DNA of 64,000 nt. It comes from CAWABB01 sp963780165 (lineage in GTDB: Bacteria; Bacteroidota; Ignavibacteria; UBA10030; UBA6906). The stretch is taken from positions 2,232,001 to 2,296,000 of the forward strand of contig CAWABB010000001.1 of assembly GCA_963780165.1 (NCBI GenBank). Reading direction: 5' to 3'. Positions 16,201 through 26,207 of the stretch are shown here, piece by piece. The translations under genes and the position numbers were made by a program. Every line of letters starts with the position of its first letter. Positions within the stretch are counted from its first letter, which is position 1. The notes under the pieces are model-generated. The model had not been told where the DNA came from. It saw only the letters and a list, made by a program, of their open reading frames with translations, and did not search any database.

Positions 16201-16669
16201 GTACCACGGGATGCGGGCGCAGGATCAGTCGTTCAACGTGAAGATCGAAACGGATTTCGATCCGACTGTTGGGAAGATGAGCGTGGTGCCGCAGGACCTG
16301 AGCCGTGCGTTCCTGAACATCGTCAACAACGCCTGCTATGCGGCCTTCGACAAGCGGCGATCGGGCGGCGCGAACGGGTTCATGCCCACCGTGCGTGTCA
16401 GCGCGAAAAGCCTCCCCGGAGGTGTGGAGATACGCATCCGGGACAACGGGAACGGCATCCCGAAATCGATCCGTGACAAGATCTTCAACCCCTTCTTCAC
16501 GACGAAACCCGCCGGGGTCGGGACGGGTCTCGGGCTTTCTCTGTCGTATGACATCATCACACAGGTGCACAAAGGGACCATCGCGATAGACACGAAGGAA
16601 GGCGAGTTTACGGAGTTCATCATCACGTTGCCACGTGGTTCAGGAAAGGACGAGAGGACTGCCGCATGA
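13268..16669 (+). CDS. Hybrid-propeller sensor histidine kinase (Reg_prop/Y_Y_Y)
   Basis: 1133 residues. A signal peptide is followed by about 14 two-component-regulator propeller repeats (residues ~40-690; repeated units such as DGYLWLATQEGLARFDG and EGRIWIGTRRGVVTYQNG). Then come a Y_Y_Y domain (~720-790), one transmembrane helix (~806-828), a coiled linker, a HisKA dimerisation domain with phospho-acceptor His881 in GIAHEIKNPLNFI, and a HATPase_c domain with NIVNNACYAAF, DNGNGIP and GVGTGLGLSL. It lacks the C-terminal AraC-type HTH of Bacteroides hybrid systems and signals instead through the two adjoining response regulators. The periplasmic propeller suggests sensing of a sugar or polymer. 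Its TGA overlaps the start of the CheY-like gene. Confidence 0.93.
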   Translation: MNASWLFRGPRAGTSVLLLLVLCLAGTIGFAQRKSIKQYVHDNWNTDRGLPQNSASDMVQTRDGYLWLATQEGLARFDGVEFTVFDRANTPAISNSHIVRLLEDSDGGLWIRPTGPTPPLVRYIGGTFESFDTTTGIASLRTNSWIADSSGGIWVGSLGGLARFKDGAFKTYTTNDGLPSDTVFAMMMDTRKTLWVSTRAGFARMVNGTIERLTGRADFPDTIIARINGFENVFEDSRGMLWMAGPRHLITYDGKTFTRVQMPAALADAAINRIFEDAKRNIWFATGRGLVRYSDGRFTRLTPSSDPDENTILEVHQDREGSLWLSTGKGIARYANGSFEKYQGSDGLSDDAVQRMLLDAEGNIWVSTFGGGLDRFRDEKFVTYSSKVGLSYDNVNTVMGDHTGTMVVGTTFGGVNLIKDGKVTVIDARKGLPSSEVGSLAEDREGRIWIGTRRGVVTYQNGTVTPRFTMQDNEPYPLGNALLARSSGEVLVASNNAVLSFRNGRYSPLVTPEPVRNFNSYITHLFEARDGTLWISTRSMLYWYKDGTLTRVSGKEGFPERWYMAFYQDPEGTIWLGVADVGLIRYKDGKARSISVEQGLFDYVAYVVLEDSSGYFWMSSNKGVYRVKKSELNDVADGKATRVTSVAYGRSDGMETFETNGGTWPSGWRFQDGRLAFCTLKGVAVVNPADIRINQIPPPVVIDRFVVEGERKDIRKHLTIPPGASRFEFHYAGINFAGAKDVRYKYQLVGIDEDWIDAGSRRSAYYTHLDPGTYTFRVKAANSDGIWNEEGASMSFQLEPRFYQTAWFVGLAIFAFLTVGPSFYFYRMRAMKKRREELERTVRERTSELQKTVSDLKETQNQLILSEKMASLGQLTAGIAHEIKNPLNFITNFAVLSQDLTQDLRQELHAERDRVDPARAKEIAGLLDDLQQNVTKINEHGKRADSIVRGMLLHSRGKAGERQDTDLNALLSEYTNLAYHGMRAQDQSFNVKIETDFDPTVGKMSVVPQDLSRAFLNIVNNACYAAFDKRRSGGANGFMPTVRVSAKSLPGGVEIRIRDNGNGIPKSIRDKIFNPFFTTKPAGVGTGLGLSLSYDIITQVHKGTIAIDTKEGEFTEFIITLPRGSGKDERTAA

Positions 16670-17037
16670 AGATCATGATTGTCGATGATGAGCGCGACGT
16701 CGAAATCCTCTTCCGCCAACAGTTCCGCAAGGAGGTAAGGGATGGACGGGTCGAGTTGTGTTATGCGTTTTCGGGGGAGGAGGCCCTCAACTACCTGCAG
16801 ACGTTCAATCCTCCCGACGTGGTCTGCATTCTATCGGACATCAACATGCCGGGGATCACGGGGCTGGACCTCCTGAGAGCAGTGAAGGAAAAGTACCCCA
16901 GTATTCGGGTCTCGATGATCACTGCGTACGGTGACGACCACAATTTCAAGACCGCCATGTCGACCGGCGCCGAGCACTACTTCACGAAGCCGATCGACTT
17001 CGATGCGGTCAAGCGCGACGTTCTCAATAACGGCTAG
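16666..17037 (+). CDS. CheY-like response regulator
   Basis: A 123-residue single receiver domain: IVDDERDVE acidic pocket, phospho-acceptor Asp in ILSDINMPGITG, Thr/Ala switch region (MITAYGDD) and the conserved Lys in YFTKPIDF. No output domain, so it probably relays or buffers phosphoryl groups from the upstream kinase, or acts by protein contact. It starts inside the kinase stop codon (ATGA), a sign of translational coupling. Confidence 0.93.
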   Translation: MKIMIVDDERDVEILFRQQFRKEVRDGRVELCYAFSGEEALNYLQTFNPPDVVCILSDINMPGITGLDLLRAVKEKYPSIRVSMITAYGDDHNFKTAMSTGAEHYFTKPIDFDAVKRDVLNNG

Positions 17038-17054
17038 CAGGCCGCAGACAGACC

Positions 17055-18236
17055 ATGATGAAGGCGCCGAAAATACTCGTCGTGGATGACGAGCCGGATC
17101 TGGAGGTCCTGATCAAGCAGCGGTTCCGGAAGCAGATCCGGGACGACGAGCTCCGGTTCGAATTCGCTCAGAACGGCGTCCAGGCGCTGCAGAAGCTGGA
17201 AGAACACCGGGACATCACGATGATCCTTTCGGACATCAACATGCCTGAAATGGACGGCCTGACGCTCCTGGAGCGCGTAGCGGAGCGTAACAACCCGGCG
17301 CTCAAGTCGGTCATTATTTCGGCGTATGGCGACATGGAAAATATCCGGACCGCGATGAACCGGGGGGCGTTCGATTTTCTCACCAAGCCGATCGACTTCG
17401 GTGATCTCGAGTTGACCATGCGAAAGACCATGCAGCAGCTTGAGGTCATCGCAAGTGCGCTCACGGTGCGGGACGAGCTCGTCGCAGTGCAGCGCGACCT
17501 GACGACCGCATCACGGATTCAACAGCAGTTGCTGCCGAAGACATTTCCACCATTCCCTGAGCGGCCCGAGGTGGATCTGTTTGCCCGGATGCTGACCGCG
17601 AAGGAAGTCGGGGGAGACTTCTATGACTTCTACTTCGTGGACGACGACCACCTGGCGTTTGCCGTAGGCGACGTCTCCGGCAAGGGGATCCCGGCAGCAA
17701 TCTACATGGCGGTGAGCCGGACGCTTCTGAAGGCGATCGCGCATCAGGTCGCTGATCCCGGAGAGGTCCTGCAACGCCTGAACACGCTGCTGATCCCCGA
17801 GAGCGATGCCCACACGTTTGTGACGGTTTTCTTCGGGATCCTGAACGTGCGCACGGGCGAAGTGCAATACGGCAGCGGCGGGCACAATCCGCCGTACGTG
17901 GTCCGGTCGGGGGGAGCGGTGGAGCAGGTGCCGATGTGCGATGGCGCCCTGCTGGGAAAGATCATGAGGGTCAAGTTTGAAACGAAGCGCCTGCAGCTCC
18001 AGCCGGGGGATTCGATGTTTCTCTACACCGACGGCGTGAGCGAGGCGATGGACCCGGAGATGAACATGTACGATGAGTCGCGCCTGGAGGCGTACCTGCG
18101 GACTGCGACAGGCGCCTCGATCGAGAACCTTGTGCAGGGGAGCATCGCGGACCTGAAGAAACACACGCGCGACGCGTCACAATCGGACGACATCACCGTG
18201 CTGACGCTGCGGTACGCGGGCCAGAATGGCCGGTAA
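17055..18236 (+). CDS. Response regulator with PP2C (RsbU/SpoIIE-type) phosphatase output
   Basis: 393 residues. Receiver domain at residues ~5-125 (LVVDDEPDLE, LSDINMPEMDG, LTKPIDF), a short coiled-coil linker, then a PPM/SpoIIE serine phosphatase (~165-390) with the metal-binding signatures EVGGDFYDFYFV, AVGDVSGKGIPAA, FLYTDGVSEAMD and QSDDITVLTLRY. Regulators of this layout usually dephosphorylate an anti-sigma antagonist and so switch on an alternative sigma factor or a related partner-switch target. No anti-sigma partner lies in the window. It is 17 bases after the CheY-like gene and uses a similar receiver, suggesting both answer to the same kinase. Confidence 0.93.
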   Translation: MMKAPKILVVDDEPDLEVLIKQRFRKQIRDDELRFEFAQNGVQALQKLEEHRDITMILSDINMPEMDGLTLLERVAERNNPALKSVIISAYGDMENIRTAMNRGAFDFLTKPIDFGDLELTMRKTMQQLEVIASALTVRDELVAVQRDLTTASRIQQQLLPKTFPPFPERPEVDLFARMLTAKEVGGDFYDFYFVDDDHLAFAVGDVSGKGIPAAIYMAVSRTLLKAIAHQVADPGEVLQRLNTLLIPESDAHTFVTVFFGILNVRTGEVQYGSGGHNPPYVVRSGGAVEQVPMCDGALLGKIMRVKFETKRLQLQPGDSMFLYTDGVSEAMDPEMNMYDESRLEAYLRTATGASIENLVQGSIADLKKHTRDASQSDDITVLTLRYAGQNGR

Positions 18237-18240
18237 GATT

Positions 18241-18270
18241 CCATGTGCGTCACCTAGGTGACGCACGTGG
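18241..18270. terminator. 30-base palindrome between convergent genes
   Basis: The core GTGCGTCACCT/AGGTGACGCAC is a perfect 22-base inverted repeat with no spacer. It extends to CCA/TGG on each side across one T-G position, giving 30 bases. It sits just after the stop of the PP2C regulator and 27 bases before the ettA stop on the other strand. This could be a bidirectional terminator or a dimeric protein-binding site; there is no T run. Confidence 0.5.
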
Positions 18271-18297
18271 GGGTCGTTATGTAAACTCCGGGGGCCG

Positions 18298-19963
<1,666 letters not shown>

Positions 19964-19971
<8 letters not shown>

Positions 19972-20749
19972 GCGGAATCATTACGATAGAATGAGTGGTA
20001 TCAATGAACGGTTCTCCCTCGTAGTACACATGCTCGAGGAACAGTCCTGATGGGGGGGCGGTGTGTTCTGCAGGACCGTCCGAGGGCTTGGACAACCACG
20101 CCTGCAATTGCTCGGTGCTGATTGATCCGCGGCCGATGCCTGCCAGTGTCCCGACCATGCGGCGCACCATCTTCCAGAGGAAGTGCGACCCGCGCACATG
20201 AACCAGAAGGAGAGCTCCATCTTCGAGAACGGCGCATCGGTCGAGCTGGACGATCGTGCTCTTCTCCTCGGGGTCGTCGTCGGTGAACGAACGGAAGTTG
20301 TGTCGCCCGAGGAACACCCGCGCGGCCGCCTGCATGGCCGGGGCGTCCAGGGGGTCCTTGATCCACCATACGTACTTCTTTCCGAATGCCGTCCGTCGGC
20401 GCGAGATCTGATAGAGATAGCTTCGGGCAACCGCATGATGCCTGGCGTGGAAGCGGGCATGCACCGGCTCCACGCGTCTGATGTGGATGTCCGCCGGGAG
20501 GCCGTCGTTCAATTTCAGCCGCAGGACCTCAGGCGGCATCATGGTTGTGAAGTCGAGGTGCGCCACCTGACCCAGCGCGTGCACGCCGGCGTCGGTTCGT
20601 CCGGACCCCTGGAGCTCGAACGTGGTGGCTCCCAACGCCCGGGAGAGCGCCTGCTGGATCTCGCCCTGGACGGTCCGGGATGTCTTCTGGACCTGCCAGC
20701 CGCTGTAGCGGGTTCCGTCGTATTCGATCGTGAGCTTGAGGCGCGGCAC
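19964..20749 (-). CDS. truA: tRNA pseudouridine(38-40) synthase TruA
   Basis: 261 residues. The catalytic aspartate lies in GSGRTDAGVHALGQVAHLD, and the fold signatures YDGTRYSGWQVQ near the N-terminus and GSHFLWKMVRRMVGTL toward the C-terminus are complete. The enzyme isomerises uridines 38-40 in the anticodon arm of many tRNAs. It overlaps ettA, pairing two translation-related functions. Confidence 0.97.
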
Positions 20750-20790
20750 CGGGGGTCTTGGGAGTCGGGGTTGTTCAGGATGACAGTGGG

Positions 20791-20818
20791 AAAAAAAAGC
20801 CCCGCCTCAGCGGGGCCT
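20791..20818 (-). terminator. Rho-independent terminator
   Basis: Read on the minus strand: GCCCCGC, TGAG loop, GCGGGGC, then eight T. It lies 22 bases after the stop of the small lipoprotein gene and 41 bases before the truA start, so it separates the two minus-strand units. Confidence 0.9.
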
Positions 20819-20837
20819 GGCATCTCGTCTCGCGGGG

Positions 20838-21326
20838 TTACTTCTTCTTCTTGTCGAACTTCGCCATGACCTCCTCAGCGGCCTTCGCGTGGCTGGTGAT
20901 GACGTCGCTCGCGCCCTTCATCGCGGCAGCGAGCTGGGTCTGTGTTCCCATCAGCCCTTCCATGTCCTTGTTAAGCTGTGCCATGACCTGCTCGTGCGGG
21001 AGGCCCTCGTCATACGGCTTGTACGCTTTCATCCAGCCGTCCATGGCCGATTTCGCGCCGGCGATCTGCTCTTTCGCGGCGGCAATATCATCGGCCGAAT
21101 GGCCCTCGAGGGCCTTCGGAAACTTCGCCGCGAGCTCTGTGTGCTTTGCCATGGCTGCATCCAGCGCCGCCGTCAGGCTGTCGAGCACCTTCATCGACGC
21201 CATCTGCGTCTCGTGGGCCTTCTGGACCTCAGCGTTCAGGTCCGCTTCGAGCTTCTTCATGTCCGCCGACTTTCCGCACCCGACAAGCGCGGCGGCGACA
21301 ACCAGTAATAGCCAACGGGATTTCAT
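20838..21326 (-). CDS. Small helical lipoprotein
   Basis: 162 residues. Lipoprotein signal MKSRWLLLVVAAALVGCG with lipobox ALVGC. The rest is almost entirely amphipathic helix, rich in Ala, Lys, Glu and Met (KKLEADLNAEVQKAHETQ, AAAMKGASDVITSHAKAAEE), ending in KFDKKKK. It resembles generic helical cell-envelope proteins annotated as viral A-type inclusion-like. Function unknown. GGAGGGATC precedes the ATG and an intrinsic terminator follows, so it is a single-gene unit. Confidence 0.8.
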   Translation of the reverse strand: MKSRWLLLVVAAALVGCGKSADMKKLEADLNAEVQKAHETQMASMKVLDSLTAALDAAMAKHTELAAKFPKALEGHSADDIAAAKEQIAGAKSAMDGWMKAYKPYDEGLPHEQVMAQLNKDMEGLMGTQTQLAAAMKGASDVITSHAKAAEEVMAKFDKKKK

Positions 21327-21510
21327 GATCCCTCCTATGTGTGAACATCACTCGTGGGACTACGTCCGTGAATATACCAGAAATCCGAACCGAATGAAAG
21401 GCCAGCCATGCAGCCCACATTGGGCGATTTCCTTACATCCACGTGCAATTTCCCGGCATTGAAGTTGCTGAGACTTGGAGCACTGTACCACACCTCTCCA
21501 GGAAGCACGC

Positions 21511-23235
21511 ATGGATCGGCACAAAGTCCTCGCTCTCGTCACGGGTCGGGCGGATCAAGAAGTGGAAGTCGCGGGTGCAGCTGCGGTCCCGGACGCTGCG
21601 AACAAGACGCTCCCGAAGGTTCTTCGGACGACGGCGGGTGTTGAGCCGTACGCGGGACCCTGGGGACCTCTGCAGATCGGGCACCTCCTCCGGCGCACCA
21701 CATTTGGAGCGTCGCGAGCAGACCGCGAGAATCTAACCGCGTTGTCGATCGACCAGGCCATTGACCGCGTCCTTGACGATGCGGTGCCCGACACAACCCT
21801 TCCGCTCAACGCTGACACCCGGGACCTGGTCCCGGTTGGAGTCACGTGGGTCAATGCGATTGCCAGGGATCCTGCGTCGACGTTCAGCCCAACCGGTGTG
21901 CGGATGAACTCGTTGCGCTCCTGGTGGATGCAGCGGATGATTCAGCAACAGGCATCGGTCCGGGAGAAGATGGTCCTCTTCTGGCACAGCCATTTCGTCA
22001 CGGAAATACCGGATGTTGGCGACCCGAGATTCTCATACCGCTATGTTGACCTGATCCGCCGGAATGCCCTCGGCAATTTTCGTGCGTTCGCCCGCGACAT
22101 GACGTTCGAAGGAGCGATGTTGCTCTACCTGAACGGCAACACCAACACGCGCACCAACCCGAACGAGAACTATGCCCGTGAGCTGCAGGAGCTATTCACG
22201 ATCGGGAAGGGGCCGGAGGTCGCGCCCGGAGATTACACCAACTACACAGAGGTCGACGTCAGGGCGGCGGCGCGTGTGCTGACCGGCTGGAGGACGCAGA
22301 CGAATACCGACGGGACGGTGGGCGCGGTGACCTGGAGGTTCGACTCGACACGACACGATCCCACCGACAAGCAGTTCTCCCATCGATACCAGGACCGGGT
22401 CGTCACCGGCCGGAGCGGCGAGGCGGGGGCGCAAGAGTTGGACGACCTGATCGCGATGATCTTCGATCAGCCTGAGACGGCCCGCTACCTGTGCCGGAAG
22501 CTGTACCGCTGGTTCGTGTACTACGTGATCGACGACCAGGTGGAAGACACGGTCATCGCTCCGATGGCGGACCTGCTCCGAGCCTCACACTACGAAGTGA
22601 AGCCGGTGCTGCGCCTCCTCTTCCGTAGCGCGCACTTCTTCGATCCCGTGAACACGGGATGTGTCATCAAGAGTCCGCTGGATCTGACTGTGGGGATGGT
22701 GCGGGAGTTCGAGATGGCGATCCCCGCCGCCGATCTGGCGCAGGAATACACGTTCCTCCTCTACCTCGTCAATCAGGCATCAGCGATGCAGCAGTCTCTC
22801 GGGCAGCCGCCCGATGTGGCCGGGTGGTCCGCGTACTATCAGTCGCCCCAGTACTATGAACTGTGGATCAACTCTGACACGCTGCCGCGGAGGACGAGGC
22901 TGAGCAACACGTTCGCGCGCACAGGGTATACGACGGGAGGGTCCACACTCATCATCGATCCGCTCGCGTTTGCGGCGGGGCTGACCATGCCGGAGGAGCC
23001 GGATCGCCTGATCGATGAGCTGTGCGAGTATCTGTATGCGCTTCCGCTCACGGCGGGACAGAGAGCATTCCTGAAGAACACGCTGATCCCCGGGCTGCCG
23101 GATTACGAATGGACGGTAGAGTGGATGGACTACGTCAACGACCCGACGAACCCGCTGAAGGCCACGCCGGTCAAGACCAAGCTGCAGACATTGCTCTCGA
23201 CAATGATGCAGATGCCCGAATATCAGTTGCACTGA
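21511..23235 (+). CDS. DUF1800 family protein
   Basis: 574 residues. The DUF1800 signatures are clear: HLLRRTTFGASRADRENL near the N-terminus, SWWMQRMIQQQASVREKMVLFWHSHFVT, NENYARELQELFTIGKG, VRAAARVLTGW and YLCRKLYRWFV. No signal peptide is obvious, unusual for a family often found with secreted partners. The ATG at 21511 has AGGAAG upstream and was preferred to an earlier in-frame TTG. DUF1800 proteins nearly always accompany a DUF1501 protein, as here. Their biochemical role is not established; export or assembly of surface proteins has been suggested. Confidence 0.93.
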   Translation: MDRHKVLALVTGRADQEVEVAGAAAVPDAANKTLPKVLRTTAGVEPYAGPWGPLQIGHLLRRTTFGASRADRENLTALSIDQAIDRVLDDAVPDTTLPLNADTRDLVPVGVTWVNAIARDPASTFSPTGVRMNSLRSWWMQRMIQQQASVREKMVLFWHSHFVTEIPDVGDPRFSYRYVDLIRRNALGNFRAFARDMTFEGAMLLYLNGNTNTRTNPNENYARELQELFTIGKGPEVAPGDYTNYTEVDVRAAARVLTGWRTQTNTDGTVGAVTWRFDSTRHDPTDKQFSHRYQDRVVTGRSGEAGAQELDDLIAMIFDQPETARYLCRKLYRWFVYYVIDDQVEDTVIAPMADLLRASHYEVKPVLRLLFRSAHFFDPVNTGCVIKSPLDLTVGMVREFEMAIPAADLAQEYTFLLYLVNQASAMQQSLGQPPDVAGWSAYYQSPQYYELWINSDTLPRRTRLSNTFARTGYTTGGSTLIIDPLAFAAGLTMPEEPDRLIDELCEYLYALPLTAGQRAFLKNTLIPGLPDYEWTVEWMDYVNDPTNPLKATPVKTKLQTLLSTMMQMPEYQLH

Positions 23236-23246
23236 GGACGTTTCGT

Positions 23247-24824
23247 ATGGATCGAAGAGGATTTCTTGCCCGTGCAGTGCCGGTAACGACAATCCCGTTC
23301 CTGGTCGGCGGGTTCAGGCTGCGCGCCTATGCACGGGGACCCCTGCTGAAGGCTCTGTCGGCCTCGTCCGTCGAGGACCGGGTCCTCGTGATCGTTCAGA
23401 TGAACGGCGGGAACGACGGCTTGAACACTGTCATACCGCTGGATCAGTACTCAGCGTTGAGTGCGGTCCGGGGGAACATCCTGATCCGGGAGGACAAGGT
23501 GCTTCGGTTGTCGAGCGCAACCGGGCTGCACCCGGCGATGTCCGGCATGCACCGGCTGTACGGTGACGGAAAGCTCGGGATCGTCCAGGGGGTGGGGTAT
23601 CCGAGCCCGAATTTCTCGCACTTCCGTGCAACGGACATCTGGCTCACGGCGGCGGATTCCGGGCAGGTGCTGTCGACGGGATGGATGGGACGATACGTCT
23701 CTGAGGAATACCCCGGCTATCCCGCCGCCTATCCGACCACCGGAATGCCCGACCCGCCCGCGATACAGATCGGCTCCGTTGTGTCGCCAGGGCTTGTCGG
23801 CCATGATGGCCCTGGCGGAATTGCTGTCTCAAACACAAGTTCGACATTCACGCTTCCGGGCGGGTTCGACATCCCGCCTGATTCACCGGCCGGCCACGAG
23901 CTTACGTATATCAGGACGGTAGCGGAGCAGACGGAGCAGTATTCGGCGGTGATACGATCCGCCGCCGGGCGTGCGCGTAATCTCTCGGCCCTCTATCCCA
24001 ACCCCGGCCGGAACCCGCTGGCCGATCAGCTCAAGATCGTGGCGCAGCTGGTTGCCGGCGGATTGAAGACACGAATCTTTGTCGTGAACATAGGGGGGTT
24101 CGACACACATTCGGGGCAGGTCGCGTCGGGCGCGACAGAGACGGGGGCGCATGCCACGCTCCTGGACCGGCTGTCGGTTGCCATCACAGCGTTCATGGAC
24201 GACCTGCGTTTGCTCGGCATCGATCATCGGGTGGTGGGGATGACATTCTCGGAGTTCGGGCGGCGCATCACATCAAACGCGAGCCTGGGCACCGATCACG
24301 GCACATCGGCGCCGATGTTCCTCTTCGGCACGCCCGTGAGTCCACGGATCTTCGGATCGAACCCGGAGATTCCCCCAACGGCGACGAGCAGGGACAACCT
24401 TGGGATGCAGCACGACTTCCGTTCGGTCTACGCGTCGATTCTGAAGGACTGGCTCGGGGCCTCAAGCGCTGAAACGGAGTCTGTGCTGTTGAAGAACGAC
24501 CTCGCGACGCTGCCGCTGATCGACTACGCTGCCCGCGCATCGGGGATGGACGTGGTTCCGGCATCATACGCCCTGATGCAGAATTATCCCAATCCGTTCA
24601 ATCCGCTCACGACGATCGTGTACGAGCTTCCGGAGCCTGCGCACGTGCGGATTGCGGTATACGACAGTGCGGGCGAGGAGGTGGCTGTACTTGTGGATGG
24701 CGGGATAGCGGCGGGGAGGAAGTCCGTGGACTTCAACGGGTTCAATCTGGCGAGCGGCGTGTACTTCTACCGCATGACAGCGGGGAGCTTCAGCGAATCG
24801 AAGAGGATGGTGCTGGTTCGGTAA
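23247..24824 (+). CDS. DUF1501 family protein with Tat-type signal and T9SS tail
   Basis: 525 residues. The N-terminus MDRRGFLARAVPVTTIPFLV has the twin-arginine consensus (RRGFL) before a hydrophobic stretch. The DUF1501 domain (~40-425; VQMNGGNDGLNTVIP, FSHFRATDIW, GMTFSEFGRR, GTDHGTSAPMFLFG) resembles sulfatase/alkaline-phosphatase-fold proteins. Residues ~440-525 are a T9SS type A sorting domain (QNYPNPFNPLTTI to SKRMVLVR). It follows the DUF1800 gene by 11 bases, the usual gene pair. The start at 23247 was set by the Tat signal; an upstream in-frame extension would bury it. Confidence 0.93.
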   Translation: MDRRGFLARAVPVTTIPFLVGGFRLRAYARGPLLKALSASSVEDRVLVIVQMNGGNDGLNTVIPLDQYSALSAVRGNILIREDKVLRLSSATGLHPAMSGMHRLYGDGKLGIVQGVGYPSPNFSHFRATDIWLTAADSGQVLSTGWMGRYVSEEYPGYPAAYPTTGMPDPPAIQIGSVVSPGLVGHDGPGGIAVSNTSSTFTLPGGFDIPPDSPAGHELTYIRTVAEQTEQYSAVIRSAAGRARNLSALYPNPGRNPLADQLKIVAQLVAGGLKTRIFVVNIGGFDTHSGQVASGATETGAHATLLDRLSVAITAFMDDLRLLGIDHRVVGMTFSEFGRRITSNASLGTDHGTSAPMFLFGTPVSPRIFGSNPEIPPTATSRDNLGMQHDFRSVYASILKDWLGASSAETESVLLKNDLATLPLIDYAARASGMDVVPASYALMQNYPNPFNPLTTIVYELPEPAHVRIAVYDSAGEEVAVLVDGGIAAGRKSVDFNGFNLASGVYFYRMTAGSFSESKRMVLVR

Positions 24825-24917
24825 GCGCGTGCAGGCCAACACGCTCATCGCCCATCCGCGCGAGGGAACGGCAGGTGATGAGGTCCCCGCGTTGGACGTG
24901 AGTGGTTCTCCGGATCT

Positions 24918-26207
24918 CTAGACGCCTCCCGGCGGCGAGACCAGGATGGTTCCCCCTTCACCCACCGCGACGTACTGGAAGTCGTGCCAGATGACGTCCC
25001 GGAGCCGTTGCGGCACCTGCGTGGTGGTGCGGTTCCAGGTGCGGCCATCCTGTGAGGTGAGAATATTCCACCCGACCGTGACGAGCGGCCCCTCGCCGGA
25101 CGCGACGCCATATTGCGTGGTCGCATCCAGGGTGTAGCGCTGCCAGTCCGTCCCATTGCCGGAGACGAATGACACGCCCCCCGTGCCTGCCGTGATAAAT
25201 GCGCTGCCCGCCCATGTGATGTCGAAAATACTGTAGTCCGTTCCTGGCAGCGTGACCGGCACCCAGGTGAGCCCGTCCGGCGAGGTCAGAACGATCACGT
25301 CCGCCGGGAAGCTCTCCTGCATAGCAGCTGCGACGAACCGGGTCCCCGACCACACAACCGACTGCAGGCTCCGGTACTGCAGCGAGGGACCGCGCTCGGT
25401 CCACGCGAGGCCATCCGGGGACGTGAGAATCACCGTGGTATCAGTGCTCCCGCCAGGCAGCATGGGGGAGCTGCCCACGGCAACAATCAATCCTCCTCCC
25501 GCGGTCACGCCGTAAAGGGCGCCCTCCGCCCGAGGCGCGCTGGCGGGCGTCCACGATATCCCGTCCGGCGACACAAGAATCGCTATGTTATCGCCCACGG
25601 CGATAAACTGCTGTCCGGACCAGGCGATCGCCCGCAGGTGTGCGCCGATTCCGGAGGCCCTGGGTGCCCATGCCCGACCGTCAGGGGACGTCACGATTGT
25701 CCCGCCTGTTCCGACCGCGACAATCATCGACTCACTGGCTGCAACACCGAGGAGTCCAGCGGTGGTACCAGAGGGGCGGTATCCCCATGAGGCTCCGGAC
25801 CGGTCGCGCGCGACGCGGAAGATCTTCGACGTCGGATTGGATCGGTTTCCTTTGCTGTCGATCAGCGTGACGGTCACGTTGAACGATCCCACGGCGCCTG
25901 TTGCCACGCGGAGTTCTCCGATCAACGTGCCGGCCGTCATGCCTGCTGCACTGGTGGCCGCGATGGTATCTGAGCCGCCCGGCGTAATGGACAGGAGGAG
26001 TGTCGCGAGGTCGCCGTCGATATCCGAGAACGTGACTGATCCGCGCACGGTCACAATATCCCCCCATGGATAGTAGGCCGCAGAATCCGGGGAAAACGTA
26101 AAGTTCGTGATCACGGGAGCGTTGCCGCGAGAGCTGTCGGGCCCTGTGCTGTCATCGCATCCGGCAACCACAACGGCCATCAGAAGGAGGGAAGCGAATG
26201 ATCTCAT
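24918..26207 (-). CDS. Lipoprotein with beta-propeller (TSPDGxxW) repeats
   Basis: 430 residues. Lipoprotein signal MRSFASLLLMAVVVAGC, then an Ig/cadherin-like module (residues ~30-125, APVITNFTFSPDSAAYYPWG) and about seven propeller repeats of the form G-x-IVxTSPDG-x-x-W-x-x-x (for example TSPDGRAWAPRASG, VSPDGISWTPASA, TSPDGLTWVPVTL). These resemble photosystem II stability factor/BNR-like blades and suggest a surface-bound adhesion or recognition protein. The start at 26207 places the lipobox correctly; an upstream extension of 48 residues is in frame but not signal-like. It converges with the DUF1501 gene. Confidence 0.83.
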   Translation of the reverse strand: MRSFASLLLMAVVVAGCDDSTGPDSSRGNAPVITNFTFSPDSAAYYPWGDIVTVRGSVTFSDIDGDLATLLLSITPGGSDTIAATSAAGMTAGTLIGELRVATGAVGSFNVTVTLIDSKGNRSNPTSKIFRVARDRSGASWGYRPSGTTAGLLGVAASESMIVAVGTGGTIVTSPDGRAWAPRASGIGAHLRAIAWSGQQFIAVGDNIAILVSPDGISWTPASAPRAEGALYGVTAGGGLIVAVGSSPMLPGGSTDTTVILTSPDGLAWTERGPSLQYRSLQSVVWSGTRFVAAAMQESFPADVIVLTSPDGLTWVPVTLPGTDYSIFDITWAGSAFITAGTGGVSFVSGNGTDWQRYTLDATTQYGVASGEGPLVTVGWNILTSQDGRTWNRTTTQVPQRLRDVIWHDFQYVAVGEGGTILVSPPGGV

